Numbered from the stretch's first letter, positions 16,102-24,476 are shown. The stretch is DNA of 64,000 bases from Streptomyces sp. T12 (GCF_028736035.1 NZ_CP117866.1:9093001-9157000), one strand, 5' to 3'. A program made the numbers and translations. Notes: generated by a model from the sequence alone, not told the origin.

Positions 16102-18048
16102 TCACCTCACGATGGTCGCGACGGGGAGCTTCTCGATCCGGATCGCCGACGCCTTGAACTCCGCCGTCCCCGCGATCGGGCAGTTCGCCTCGATCGTCAG
16201 CTGGTTGGTGTCCACCTCGTCGGGAAAGTGCATGGTCATGAAGGCCAGCCCGGGCCGCAGTGCGGTGTCGACCCACACCGGCGCGACGACCGACCCGCGC
16301 CGCGAGGTCACCTGGACCTCCTCGCCGACCACGACCCCGTACCGCTCGGCGTCCTCCGGGCACAGCTCGACGTACTCGCCGCGGCGCAGCGGGGAGGCGA
16401 AACTCCCGCTCTGCACACCGGTGTTGTAGGAGTCGAGCCGCCGTCCGGTGGTGAGCCGGATCGGGTACTCCTCGTCGGTGAGGTCGACCGGCGGATCGTG
16501 CTGGACGATCCCGAAGGGCGCCGGCATGCCGCGCCTGGCCGGGTCCTTCTCCCACAACCGGCCGTGCAGGTAGGTCGGTTCGAGCTCGTCGGTGGTCGGG
16601 CACGGCCACTGGATGCCCTGGTGCTCCTCCAGGCGTTCGTACGTCATCCCGTAGTGGTCCGGCGAGACGGACCTGAGCTCGTTCCACACGGCCTCGGCGT
16701 CGGCGTACTTCCACTCGTGGCCGAGCCGGGCCGCCAGCTCGCAGATGATGTCGATGTCCTCGCGCGCCTCGCCCGGCGGGGTGACGGCCCGCCGTACCCG
16801 CTGAACTCGCCGCTCGCTGTTGGTCGTTGTGCCGTCGGTCTCCGCCCACCCGGCGGTCGCGGGGAGGACGACGTCGGCCAGCTCGGCTGTCTTCGTCAGG
16901 AAGATGTCCTGGACGACGAGGAAGTCCAGCTGCCGCATGCGCCGTACGGCCTGCTCGCTGTCGGCCTCCGACTGCGCCGGGTTCTCGCCGATGCAGTAGA
17001 CGGCCTTGAGTGAGCCCTCCTCCATCGCCTCGAACATCTCGGTGAGGTTGAGCCCGTAGTGCGGCTGGATGACGGTGTCCCAGGCCGACTCGAACTTCAG
17101 GCGGGAGTCGGGGTCGAGGATGTCCTGGAAGCCGGGGAGGCGGTTGGGGATGGCGCCCATGTCGCCGCCGCCCTGCACGTTGTTCTGGCCGCGCAGGGGT
17201 TGCAGGCCCGAGCCGTAGCGGCCCACATGCCCCGTCAGCAGGGACAGGTTGATCAGCGCCCGGACGTTGTCGGTGCCGTTGTGGTGCTCGGTGATGCCGA
17301 GGGTCCAGCACAGCTGGGCGCGCTCGGCGCGGGCGTAGGCGTGCGCCAACTCCCTTATGGCGGCAGCCGGTACGCCCGTCACCTTCTCGGCGAGGGACAG
17401 CGTCCACGGCTCGACCAGGGCCTTGTACTCCTCGAAGCCGCTCGTCGCCCGCTCGATGAACGCCTCGTTCGCGAGGCCCGCGTGGATGATCTCGCGGCCG
17501 ATCGCGTGCGCCATCGGGATGTCCGTGCCGACGTTCAGCCCGAGCCAGCTCTCCGCCCACTCGGCGGTGGAGGTGCGGCGCGGGTCGACGGCGTACATCC
17601 GGGCGCCGTTCCTGATGCCCTTCAGCACGTGCTGGAAGAAGATCGGGTGCGCGAAGCGGGCGTTGGAGCCCCACATCACGATGACGTCGGTGTGTTCGAT
17701 CTCCCCGTAGGAGGAGGTGCCCCCGCCCGAGCCGAAGGCCGCCGACAGGCCCGCCACGCTCGGCGCATGGCAGGTGCGGTTGCAGGAGTCGACGTTGTTG
17801 GTGCCCATCACGACGCGGGCGAACTTCTGGGCGACGTAGTTCATCTCGTTGGTCGCGCGGGCGCAGGAGAACATGCCGAACGCGCCGCGGGCCGCCGCCA
17901 GGCCCTGGGCGGCACGGTCCAGCGCCTCCTCCCAGCTCGCCTGCCGGAAGGGCTCGTCGCGTGAGTCCCGGACGAGGGGATGGGTGAGCCGGGTGTAGGT
18001 CTTCGGGGTGCGGTCGCGTTTCCTCGTGCGGCGTTCGTCAGAGTTCAT
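16102..18048 (-). CDS. Formate dehydrogenase molybdopterin catalytic subunit (lacks N-terminal 4Fe-4S domain)
   Basis: A 648-residue bis-MGD oxidoreductase that should oxidise formate to CO2 in the cytoplasm. Cys93-His94 in NRTCHAPSVAGL is the Mo-coordinating pair (a Cys-type, not selenocysteine, enzyme). Further family blocks are MWGSNARFAHPIF, GQNNVQGGGDMGAIPN and the C-terminal cofactor domain (RLTTGRRLDSYNTG). It begins near THPLVRDS, which in single-chain enzymes follows the 4Fe-4S domain; that domain is on the third gene of this operon instead. The ATG overlaps the stop of the preceding reductase gene by four bases. A much longer open frame upstream is antisense-type read-through and is not coding. 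Confidence 0.95.
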   Translation of the reverse strand: MNSDERRTRKRDRTPKTYTRLTHPLVRDSRDEPFRQASWEEALDRAAQGLAAARGAFGMFSCARATNEMNYVAQKFARVVMGTNNVDSCNRTCHAPSVAGLSAAFGSGGGTSSYGEIEHTDVIVMWGSNARFAHPIFFQHVLKGIRNGARMYAVDPRRTSTAEWAESWLGLNVGTDIPMAHAIGREIIHAGLANEAFIERATSGFEEYKALVEPWTLSLAEKVTGVPAAAIRELAHAYARAERAQLCWTLGITEHHNGTDNVRALINLSLLTGHVGRYGSGLQPLRGQNNVQGGGDMGAIPNRLPGFQDILDPDSRLKFESAWDTVIQPHYGLNLTEMFEAMEEGSLKAVYCIGENPAQSEADSEQAVRRMRQLDFLVVQDIFLTKTAELADVVLPATAGWAETDGTTTNSERRVQRVRRAVTPPGEAREDIDIICELAARLGHEWKYADAEAVWNELRSVSPDHYGMTYERLEEHQGIQWPCPTTDELEPTYLHGRLWEKDPARRGMPAPFGIVQHDPPVDLTDEEYPIRLTTGRRLDSYNTGVQSGSFASPLRRGEYVELCPEDAERYGVVVGEEVQVTSRRGSVVAPVWVDTALRPGLAFMTMHFPDEVDTNQLTIEANCPIAGTAEFKASAIRIEKLPVATIVR

Positions 18049-19016
18049 GCGGCGCTCCTCAGCGCGAGCAGGTCCGAGATGGCGTGCACGGTGCGCAGGG
18101 TGGGCACCGACACGCCGGTGATCTCCGCCAACTCGACGACGGCCGCGAGGAGTACGTCGAGTTCGAGCGGCTTGCCGCGCTCCAGGTCCTGGAGCGTGGA
18201 GGTGCGGTGGTCGCCGACCCGCTCCGCGCCCGCGAGCCGGCGCTCGATGGAGACACCGACCTCGCAGCCGAGGGCCTCGGCGACCGAGAGCGTCTCGGTC
18301 ATCATGATCTCGATGACCTTGCGGGTGCCGCCGTGCAGGCACATCTGCCGCATGGTGGCGCGGGCCAGCGCGCTGATCGGGTTGAAGGAGATGTTGCCGA
18401 GCAGTTTGAGCCAGATGTCGTTGCGCAGGTCGGGCTCCACCGGGCACTTGAGGCCGCCGGCCACCATGGCCTCGCTGAGCGCGAGACAGCGCCTGGACAC
18501 GCTGCGGTCGGGCTCGCCGATGGAGAACCGGGTGCCTTCCAAGTGCCGTACGACACCTGGCCCTTCGAGTTCCGTCGCCGCGTATACGACACAGCCGACG
18601 GCCCGTTCGGGCGCGAGCACCGCACTGACCGCGCCGTCCGGGTCCACACTCTCGACGCGGTGGCCGTCGTGGGGGCCGCCGTGCCGGTGGAAGTACCACC
18701 AGGGGATGCCGTTCTGGGCCGCGACGACCGCCGTGGTGTCGTGCAGAAGGGGCTCGATGAGCGGCCCGCACGCCGCGTACGAGTTGGCCTTCAGGCCCAG
18801 AAAGACGTAGTCGACCGGGCCGATGTCGGCCGGGTCGTCGGTCGCGTGGGCGCGGGCGGTGAAGTCGCCGCGCGGACTGAGCACCCGCACCCCGTGCTGC
18901 CTCATGGCCGCCAGATGCGGTCCACGGGCGATGAGGTGCACGTCGGCGCCCGCGCGATGGAGCGCGGCTCCGACGTAGGCGCCGATGGCACCGGCGCCGA
19001 GGACTGCAACTTTCAC
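18045..19016 (-). CDS. Ketopantoate reductase-like (ApbA/PanE family) dehydrogenase
   Basis: A 323-residue NADP-dependent reductase. The Rossmann motif VAVLGAGAIGAYVGAAL is at residues 3-19. The C-terminal helical domain has the conserved Lys and Asn region (WLKLLGNISFNPISALARATM). PanE proteins reduce 2-dehydropantoate, but this branch includes enzymes for other 2-oxo acids. As the first gene of the fdh operon, coupled to fdhA by a four-base overlap, it may act on a small oxo acid in the same pathway (glyoxylate would be one candidate); this is inference. It starts with GTG. The upstream region shared with the OFA transporter holds a palindromic site. Confidence 0.85.
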   Translation of the reverse strand: MKVAVLGAGAIGAYVGAALHRAGADVHLIARGPHLAAMRQHGVRVLSPRGDFTARAHATDDPADIGPVDYVFLGLKANSYAACGPLIEPLLHDTTAVVAAQNGIPWWYFHRHGGPHDGHRVESVDPDGAVSAVLAPERAVGCVVYAATELEGPGVVRHLEGTRFSIGEPDRSVSRRCLALSEAMVAGGLKCPVEPDLRNDIWLKLLGNISFNPISALARATMRQMCLHGGTRKVIEIMMTETLSVAEALGCEVGVSIERRLAGAERVGDHRTSTLQDLERGKPLELDVLLAAVVELAEITGVSVPTLRTVHAISDLLALRSAA

Positions 19017-19108
19017 TTCGGAACGCTCCGTTCGGTCGAGGGAGTACCGCGGAGGTGGCTGTCAAGCGCCGACTGGCTGGGAAGTTGCTACCGAATCCTG
19101 TCGACGGA

Positions 19109-19124
19109 ATATTGTCTACAGTAT
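19109..19124. promoter_or_regulatory. Palindromic operator-like site between fdh operon and OFA transporter
   Basis: ATATTGTCTACAGTAT is an imperfect palindrome (12 of 16 positions symmetric, ATAnTGTnnACAnTAT) in the 234-base divergent promoter region. Its part ATTGTCTACAGT recurs with 10 of 12 identities upstream of the gntR gene and upstream of the TPP enzyme/sucC pair. The TGT-N2-ACA core is in keeping with GntR-family sites. Recognition by the local GntR is inferred. Confidence 0.6.
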
Positions 19125-19250
19125 GGATAGGGGGTCAGCAAGGGTTCGCGCACGGCGTTCGACCGTTCGTCGCGCCCGGCATACCGTTCATCGCATACGG
19201 TCGACGCGCCGCCTTCTCAACTCCGCTGCTCCTCCCTACCGTTCGGGATC

Positions 19251-20582
19251 ATGAGTCCCCCTGTCGCTCCCCCGGGATGGAGCCGCTGGCTGGTTCCGCC
19301 CGCCGCTCTGTCGGTCCATCTGTCCATCGGCCAGGCCTACGCCTGGAGCGTGTTCAAGCCGCCGCTCGAGTCCGCGCTCGGCCTCAGCGGCACACAGAGC
19401 GCGCTGCCGTTCCAACTCGGCATCGTCATGCTCGGTCTGTCGGCCGCGTTCGGCGGCACGCTGGTGGAGCGCAACGGGCCGCGCTGGGCGATGACCGTCG
19501 CCCTGATCTGCTTCTCGTCCGGCTTCCTGCTCTCCGCGCTCGGCGCGGCCACCGAGCAGTACTGGCTGATCGTTTTCGGCTACGGCTTCGTCGGCGGGAT
19601 CGGCCTCGGCATCGGCTACATCTCGCCGGTCTCGACATTGATCAAGTGGTTCCCTGACCGGCCCGGCATGGCCACCGGCATCGCCATCATGGGCTTCGGC
19701 GGCGGCGCGCTCATCGCCTCGCCCTGGTCGACGCAGATGCTGGACTCGTTCGGCCGTGACAGCTCCGGGATCGCGCTGGCGTTCCTGGTGCACGGGCTGT
19801 CGTACGCCGTCTTCATGCTGCTCGGCGTGCTGCTGGTCCGGGTGCCGCGCACCGAGAAGCCGGTCGGCGACGGGCCCAGCGTCTTCGACGGACCGCAGGT
19901 GTCCGCCCGCAACGCCGTGCGCACGCCGCAGTTCTGGTGTCTGTGGGTCGTGCTCTGCATGAACGTGACCGCGGGCATCGGCATCCTGGAGAAGGCCGCG
20001 CCGATGATCACGGACTTCTTCGCGAACACCTCCACACCGGTGTCGGTGTCGGCCGCCGCCGGCTTCGTCGCCCTGCTGTCCGCCGCCAACATGGCGGGCC
20101 GGATCGGCTGGTCGTCGACCTCCGACCTGATCGGACGCAAGAACATCTACCGTCTGTACCTGGGCGTGGGCGCCCTCATGTACGGGCTGATCGCGCTGGC
20201 CGGCGACTCGTCGAAGCCGCTGTTCATCCTGTGCGCGCTGGTGATCCTGTCCTTCTACGGCGGCGGCTTCGCGACGATCCCCGCGTATCTGAAGGACCTC
20301 TTCGGGACCTACCAGGTGGGTGCCATCCACGGGCGGCTGCTCACCGCCTGGTCCACGGCCGGCGTCCTCGGGCCGCTGATCGTCAACTGGATCGCCGACC
20401 GGCAGGAGGAGGCCGGCAAGGACGGCTCGTCCCTGTACACGATGTCCCTGTTCATCATGATCGGCCTGCTCGCCGTCGGCTTCGTCGCCAACGAACTCGT
20501 CCGGCCTGTCCACCCCCGCCACCACATCCCCACCCCGGAGTCGAAGGAGGCCCCAGATGTCCAGCGACAGCAGCCCGCCTAG
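19251..20582 (+). CDS. OFA-family MFS transporter (oxalate/formate antiporter type)
   Basis: A 443-residue, 12-helix MFS protein of the oxalate:formate antiporter family. Recognisable blocks are VHLSIGQAYAWSVF in helix 1, GGIGLGIGYISPVSTLIKWFPDRPGMATGIAIMGFGGGA in helices 4-5 (positions 19593-19710), and FYGGGFATIPAYLKDLFG in the second half. It probably imports oxalate or formate, or exchanges them. It is divergent from the formate dehydrogenase operon and overlaps a 42-residue small-subunit gene. The ATG at 19251 has only a weak ribosome-binding site. Confidence 0.9.
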   Translation: MSPPVAPPGWSRWLVPPAALSVHLSIGQAYAWSVFKPPLESALGLSGTQSALPFQLGIVMLGLSAAFGGTLVERNGPRWAMTVALICFSSGFLLSALGAATEQYWLIVFGYGFVGGIGLGIGYISPVSTLIKWFPDRPGMATGIAIMGFGGGALIASPWSTQMLDSFGRDSSGIALAFLVHGLSYAVFMLLGVLLVRVPRTEKPVGDGPSVFDGPQVSARNAVRTPQFWCLWVVLCMNVTAGIGILEKAAPMITDFFANTSTPVSVSAAAGFVALLSAANMAGRIGWSSTSDLIGRKNIYRLYLGVGALMYGLIALAGDSSKPLFILCALVILSFYGGGFATIPAYLKDLFGTYQVGAIHGRLLTAWSTAGVLGPLIVNWIADRQEEAGKDGSSLYTMSLFIMIGLLAVGFVANELVRPVHPRHHIPTPESKEAPDVQRQQPA

Positions 20583-20685
20583 CCGACGGGGGCTCATCGC
20601 CTTCGCCTGGGTGTGGGTGGGAGTACCGCTCGCCTACGGGCTGTACGAACTCGTACAGAAGGCGACGCAGTTGTTCACCGGATGA
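20557..20685 (+). CDS. MFS transporter small subunit (42 aa)
   Basis: A short gene found by reading downstream of the OFA transporter. The ATG has GAAGGAGG six bases upstream and overlaps the end of the transporter gene by 26 bases in another frame. The product is 42 residues: a charged start, one membrane helix (LIAFAWVWVGVPLAYGLY) and an amphipathic end (ELVQKATQLF). Such single-helix partners are known next to OFA-family transporters and are annotated as MFS transporter small subunits. It probably binds or stabilises the transporter in the membrane. Confidence 0.88.
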   Translation: MSSDSSPPSRRGLIAFAWVWVGVPLAYGLYELVQKATQLFTG

Positions 20686-20833
20686 GGAACTGATGTCGGA
20701 CACATGAGGACGGTGGGCCGCGTGGTGCAGAAGTCGGCGTTCCCGAAAACGTGAATCCTGTTGTCGGGGCGGGCTTCCGGGAGGATCCTGGTTCGCGCGC
20801 GGCACCAGCCGCGGCGAAATCGGGGGAATCGCA

Positions 20834-21355
20834 GTGGCATTCAAAAGAGAAGTCATCAGTGTCCGCGTCAGCCGCCGTATTCTGTGGATCGGCGCGGAGG
20901 CATATCCGCTGAACAACATCGCGCGGGCACAGGTCATCAAGATCGTGCCCGCGCGTGCCGCCGCTGTGGGGCGTTTCCTTTCGCAGGCTGTGCTCTGCGT
21001 GGTCATCTGGGTGGCGGCCAGGGCCCTGTCGGGGGAGGAGCAGGCCCTTTCGGACGCGGGCCCGGGCTTTTTGACCATCGCGACCGTCGTCGTCCTCGGC
21101 GTCCTCGTCATCGCCACCGCGAAACTCTTCAGTGTTCTGCTGAGGCGCAACTATTTCGCGCTGGTGATCGAAACGGCGGGGACTCCGCGTACCGCGCTGG
21201 TGAGTGCCGACCCTAATCTCGTGGACCAGCTCGTCGTCAACATCATGGACGCGATCGACAATCCGCAGGCCGCTTTCAGTATGCAGGTCGAGAACTTCCA
21301 TCTCGGCGACAAGATTCAGCAATTCGGCGACCGGAATGTGGGGAAGGTGGCCTGA
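20834..21355 (+). CDS. DUF6232-like membrane protein with C-terminal amyloid-like motif
   Basis: A 173-residue protein starting with GTG (GGGGGA just upstream). Residues 1-45 are a PH-like or DUF6232-like start (VSRRILWIGAEAYPLNNIARAQV). Two membrane helices follow (about 47-65 and 78-103), then a soluble domain, and the chain ends with FHLGDKIQQFGDRNVGKV. That last block matches the start of the next protein (10 of 18 residues identical) and resembles RHIM-type functional amyloid motifs (Q-hydrophobic-G-x-x-N). The DNA is less GC-rich than its neighbours. The family role is unknown; membrane recruitment through the shared motif is my inference. Confidence 0.75.
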   Translation: MAFKREVISVRVSRRILWIGAEAYPLNNIARAQVIKIVPARAAAVGRFLSQAVLCVVIWVAARALSGEEQALSDAGPGFLTIATVVVLGVLVIATAKLFSVLLRRNYFALVIETAGTPRTALVSADPNLVDQLVVNIMDAIDNPQAAFSMQVENFHLGDKIQQFGDRNVGKVA

Positions 21356-21357
21356 AT

Positions 21358-21705
21358 ATGAACGGGGAAGGCGGCGCGATGAGCGGCGGCATTCACTTCG
21401 GCGACGAGGTCACCCAGTTCGGTGACCACAATGTCGGCATGATCAAGAACCAGGCTCCGGTGGACCCCCGCACCGCACTGCGCGAGATGGTCACCGCCGT
21501 GCGGGTTCTCCGGGGTGAGCTGTCGCCCGCCGATCTGCAGGTCGTCGACGAGTCGCTGGGCGCCATCGGAGACGGTGAGAGCGTCGACCGCGGAACGCTG
21601 CGCCGTGCTCTCGGCGCCATCGCGGGAGTCGCCGCCATGGTCGGTCAGGTCGGCGTCCCCGTGCTTGACGCGGTGCGTCGCGCGACGGCGGCCCTCGGCA
21701 TGTGA
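21358..21705 (+). CDS. Small protein with N-terminal RHIM/amyloid-like motif
   Basis: A 115-residue protein starting two bases after the preceding stop; an ATG at 21379 is an alternative start. The N-terminal block HFGDEVTQFGDHNVGM repeats the motif that ends the preceding protein. The rest is predicted helical (TALREMVTAVRVLRGELSP, then LRRALGAIAGVAAMVGQVG) with no catalytic motif I can recognise. Motif at the end of one protein and at the start of its neighbour is the layout of bacterial amyloid signalling pairs. I do not recognise the helical domain, so the function is open. Confidence 0.7.
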   Translation: MNGEGGAMSGGIHFGDEVTQFGDHNVGMIKNQAPVDPRTALREMVTAVRVLRGELSPADLQVVDESLGAIGDGESVDRGTLRRALGAIAGVAAMVGQVGVPVLDAVRRATAALGM

Positions 21706-21926
21706 CAGCGTGCGTCCTCGGTGGTGCCGCACACGGTGAGGCGGCCTTCCGCACGGCGACGGCCCGACTGCCGGGACGGATGGTCCGACTGCTATGACGT
21801 GCTACGGCCTGAGGGAAGTCAACAACCCCGGGGTCCCAATCCTGTGCCATTGCCTGCACCGCTACTCGTGAGTCACTGATCAGACTGGTGAATCCCGCTA
21901 CCCAAGGCAACGAGGGGGATCCACCC

Positions 21927-22865
21927 ATGAACGGCTCGCGCATCGCCGCTGTCGGCCACTACCAGCCCGCCAAGGTGCTCACCAACGAGGACCTGGCCGG
22001 CATGGTGGCCACCAGTGACGAGTGGATCACGAGCCGGGTGGGCATCCGTACGCGCCACATCGCCGGGCCCGACGAGCCGGTCGACGAACTGGCCGCACAC
22101 GCCGCCGCCAAGGCTCTCGCGGCGGCGGGCCTCGCGCCCGGCGACATCGACCTGGTCCTGGTCGCCACCTCCACCGCCATCGACCGCTCCCCGAACATGG
22201 CCGCCCGGGTCGCGGCCCGGCTCGGCATCCCGTCGCCCGCCGCGATGGACATCAACGTCGTCTGCGCGGGCTTCACCCATGCCCTGGCCACCGCCGACCA
22301 CGCCGTCCGCGCGGGCGCCGCGGCCCGGGCCCTGGTGATCGGCGCCGACAAGATGTCCGACGTGACCGACTGGAGCGACCGTACGACCTGTGTGCTGGTC
22401 GGGGACGGGGCCGGCGCGGCCGTCGTGGAGGCTTCCCAGGAGGCCGCCATCGGGCCCGTGTTGTGGGGTTCGGTGCCCGAGATGGGGCACGCGGTGCGCA
22501 TCGAGGGACAGCCCGCGCGGTTCGCGCAGGAGGGGCAGAGCGTCTACCGCTGGGCGACGACTCAGCTGCCGGCCATCGCCCGCAGGGCCTGCGAGCGGGC
22601 GGGCCTCGCGCCCGAGGACCTCGCCGGAGTCGTCCTGCACCAGGCCAACCTGCGCATCATCGAGCCCCTCGCGCTCAAGCTCGGCGCCGTCAACGCCGTG
22701 GTCGCGCGCGATGTCTCGGAGTCCGGGAACACCTCGGCGGCGAGCATTCCGCTGGCGCTCTCCAAGCTCGTGGAACAGGGGCGGATCTCGTCCGGGGACC
22801 CGGTACTGCTCTTCGGGTTCGGGGGGAACCTGTCGTACGCGGGACAGGTCGTCCGCTGCCCCTGA
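21927..22865 (+). CDS. 3-oxoacyl-ACP synthase III (FabH-like)
   Basis: A 312-residue ketosynthase III. The catalytic triad is visible: Cys113 (INVVCAGFTHA), His238 (VVLHQANLRI) and Asn268 (SESGNTSAAS). Family enzymes condense acetyl-CoA or branched acyl-CoA with malonyl-ACP to start fatty acid chains. It stands alone, outside a fab operon, so it is probably an extra paralogue that may serve special lipids or act as an acyl transferase. The ATG at 21927 with GAGGGGG upstream is chosen over an ATG 39 bases earlier. Confidence 0.92.
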   Translation: MNGSRIAAVGHYQPAKVLTNEDLAGMVATSDEWITSRVGIRTRHIAGPDEPVDELAAHAAAKALAAAGLAPGDIDLVLVATSTAIDRSPNMAARVAARLGIPSPAAMDINVVCAGFTHALATADHAVRAGAAARALVIGADKMSDVTDWSDRTTCVLVGDGAGAAVVEASQEAAIGPVLWGSVPEMGHAVRIEGQPARFAQEGQSVYRWATTQLPAIARRACERAGLAPEDLAGVVLHQANLRIIEPLALKLGAVNAVVARDVSESGNTSAASIPLALSKLVEQGRISSGDPVLLFGFGGNLSYAGQVVRCP

Positions 22866-22978
22866 CCGTGTGGCGTCCTCCCTCTGGCGTCGGCGTCCCT
22901 CTGGTGTCCCTCTTTGGTCCGTGTGACGCCCGTGTGACGAGACCAACTCCCCGGTCCCCTGGCCTTTGTGCGCCGTAG

Positions 22979-22990
22979 ACTGTAGACGAA
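22979..22990. promoter_or_regulatory. Motif shared with the fdh and oxalate promoters, upstream of gntR
   Basis: ACTGTAGACGAA (reverse TTCGTCTACAGT) lies 81 bases before the gntR start. It matches ATTGTCTACAGT of the fdh/OFA promoter at 10 of 12 positions. ATTGTC recurs a few bases further on in the same orientation. This is the expected place for autoregulation by the GntR protein; the assignment is inferred. Confidence 0.5.
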
Positions 22991-23070
22991 AGACAATCGA
23001 TACTGGCTTTCCAGTGACGGCCGGCTACCGGAGGCAGTCGCCGTCCGGTGTTCGCCCAGGAGGGGGACCG

Positions 23071-23748
23071 ATGTTGTCGACAGGACTGCCGCAGGGTGCG
23101 GTGCCCAAGCTCGAACGGCCCGGCCCGCTGCGCGACCGCGTCTACGAGGCGCTGCTCGAACTCATCACCACCCGCGCCCTCCAGCCGGGCCAGCACCTCG
23201 TCGAGAGCGAACTGGCAGGCCACCTCGGTGTGTCCCGGCAGCCGGTGCGTGAGGCGCTGCAGCGGCTGAACACCGAGGGCTGGGTCGATCTGCGGCCCGC
23301 GCAGGGCGCGTTCGTGCACGAGCCGACGGAGGAGGAGGCCGACCAGCTGCTCACCGTCCGCACGCTCCTGGAGGCCGAGGCCGCCCGGCTCGCCGCCGCC
23401 CACGCCGACAGTGCCGGCATCGCGGTCCTGGAGTCGCTGTGCGCGGAGGGCGAGAAGGCCGTCGCCGCCGACGACGTGGACGCGGCGGTCGCCCTCAACG
23501 CCCGCTTCCACGCGAAGATCATGGAACTCGCGGGCAACGCGGTCCTCGCCGAGCTCGCCGCACAGGTCGACCGGCGCGTCCGCTGGTACTACACCCCCGT
23601 CGCCCGCCAGCGCGGGCAGCAGTCCTGGACCGAGCACCGCGGCATGATCGCCGCGATCACCGAGCGGGACGAGCAGCGGGCCACGGAGCTGATGCGCGAG
23701 CACACGGAGCACACGCGGCGGTCGTACCACGCACGGCAGCGGTCGTAG
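23071..23748 (+). CDS. GntR family regulator, FadR/FCD subfamily
   Basis: A 225-residue regulator. The winged HTH spans about residues 15-80 (PLRDRVYEALLELITTRAL, then ELAGHLGVSRQPVREALQRL). The helical FCD domain follows, with the metal/ligand His and Asp pattern NARFHAKIMELAGN and TEHRGMIAAI. FCD regulators usually sense small carboxylic acids. AGGAGGGGG directly precedes the ATG. It lies between the formate dehydrogenase/OFA locus and other genes, and motif copies in three promoters make it the best candidate regulator of oxalate and formate use in this window. Confidence 0.93.
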   Translation: MLSTGLPQGAVPKLERPGPLRDRVYEALLELITTRALQPGQHLVESELAGHLGVSRQPVREALQRLNTEGWVDLRPAQGAFVHEPTEEEADQLLTVRTLLEAEAARLAAAHADSAGIAVLESLCAEGEKAVAADDVDAAVALNARFHAKIMELAGNAVLAELAAQVDRRVRWYYTPVARQRGQQSWTEHRGMIAAITERDEQRATELMREHTEHTRRSYHARQRS

Positions 23749-23759
23749 TCCCGAGAGGT

Positions 23760-24282
23760 TCCGTCCCGTCGAGGATCCCGTCGACGAAGAAGCGGAAGAG
23801 CGCGTCGACGTACGGGGTCGGGAAGTGGGCGCCCATCGCCTCGCGTGCTCGCGTGCCTCGTCGTCCGTGAGGCCGACGGTGCGCAGTTCGCGGCCGAGCA
23901 CCTCGCCGAGGGGCCCCGCCGAGCGCAGGGCGCGGGCGGCCACCTGGGCGATGTCGTACGGGGAGATGTCCGCCGTGCGCACGCCGGGGCACGGTACGCG
24001 CACCTCGTCGCCCTTGCGGATCTGCTCCGCCAGCGCCGGCGCGTTGGGTATGAAGCTCACTGGCCGCACGAAGGTCCACGACAGCCCGGACGCGCGCACC
24101 TCCGACTCGGCCGCCCGCAGGTAGCGCGTGACCGCGTTGTCGTCGTCGATCTCGGCCGACTTTCCGGACAGGAGCACGACGTGGGCCACGCCAAACGCCC
24201 GCGCGTCGGCCAGGATCCGGCTCTGTCCTTCGTAGCCGGGCATCAGGAACGGCGACCGTACGCCGTCGAGCACGTCCCGCAC
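23760..24282 (-). pseudogene. Decayed NmrA-like NAD(P)-binding protein
   Basis: Reading leftward from 24282, a frame reads as the middle of an NmrA-like atypical SDR (VLDGVRSPFLMPGYEGQSRI, VAHVVLLSGKSAEIDD, GLSWTFVRPVSFIPN, DISPYDIAQVAARAL). The usual N-terminal Rossmann start (G-x-x-G-x-x-G) is missing. Near 23850 the similarity moves to another frame (AMGAHFPTPYVDALFRFF), next to a repeated GCGTG(C/T)TCGCGTG stretch, which suggests a frameshift. The C-terminal end runs into low-quality sequence near the convergent gntR end. I read this as a truncated, frameshifted remnant. A sequencing error cannot explain the missing start. Confidence 0.7.
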
Positions 24283-24314
24283 GGTCTCGGGCCGGGGCTG
24301 GGGCCGGTGGCGTC

Positions 24315-24476
24315 AGGGCGTCGCGGGGCCGGGGCCGGTGGCGCCAGGGCGCCGCGGAGGTCGGGGGCCCTGCGACGCCAGGCACCGCAGGGCTGGGAGC
24401 CCGACTGCACCAGGACTCCGCAGAGCTGGCTGCCTGACTGCACCAGGCACCGCAGGGTTTGAGACCCGGTGATACC
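24315..24476. repeat. Degenerate 31-34 bp tandem repeat (about five units)
   Basis: Five consecutive units of 31-34 bases begin at 24315, 24346, 24380, 24412 and 24445. The last three are closest to each other, sharing AGG-CACCGCAG-GG and GACTGCACC blocks. The array replaces the region where the start of the NmrA-like gene should be and ends about 185 bases before the ROK gene. No gene is convincing inside it. Confidence 0.75.

Noticed and set aside
16102..19065. 987-residue formate dehydrogenase with a long N-terminal extension
   Set aside because: The first 338 residues are Arg/His-rich reading of the opposite frame of the reductase gene; the ATG at 18048 overlaps that gene's stop as expected for a coupled operon.
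24315..24476. Possible CRISPR array
   Set aside because: Units run directly head to tail with no unique spacers and are degenerate; no cas genes are nearby.
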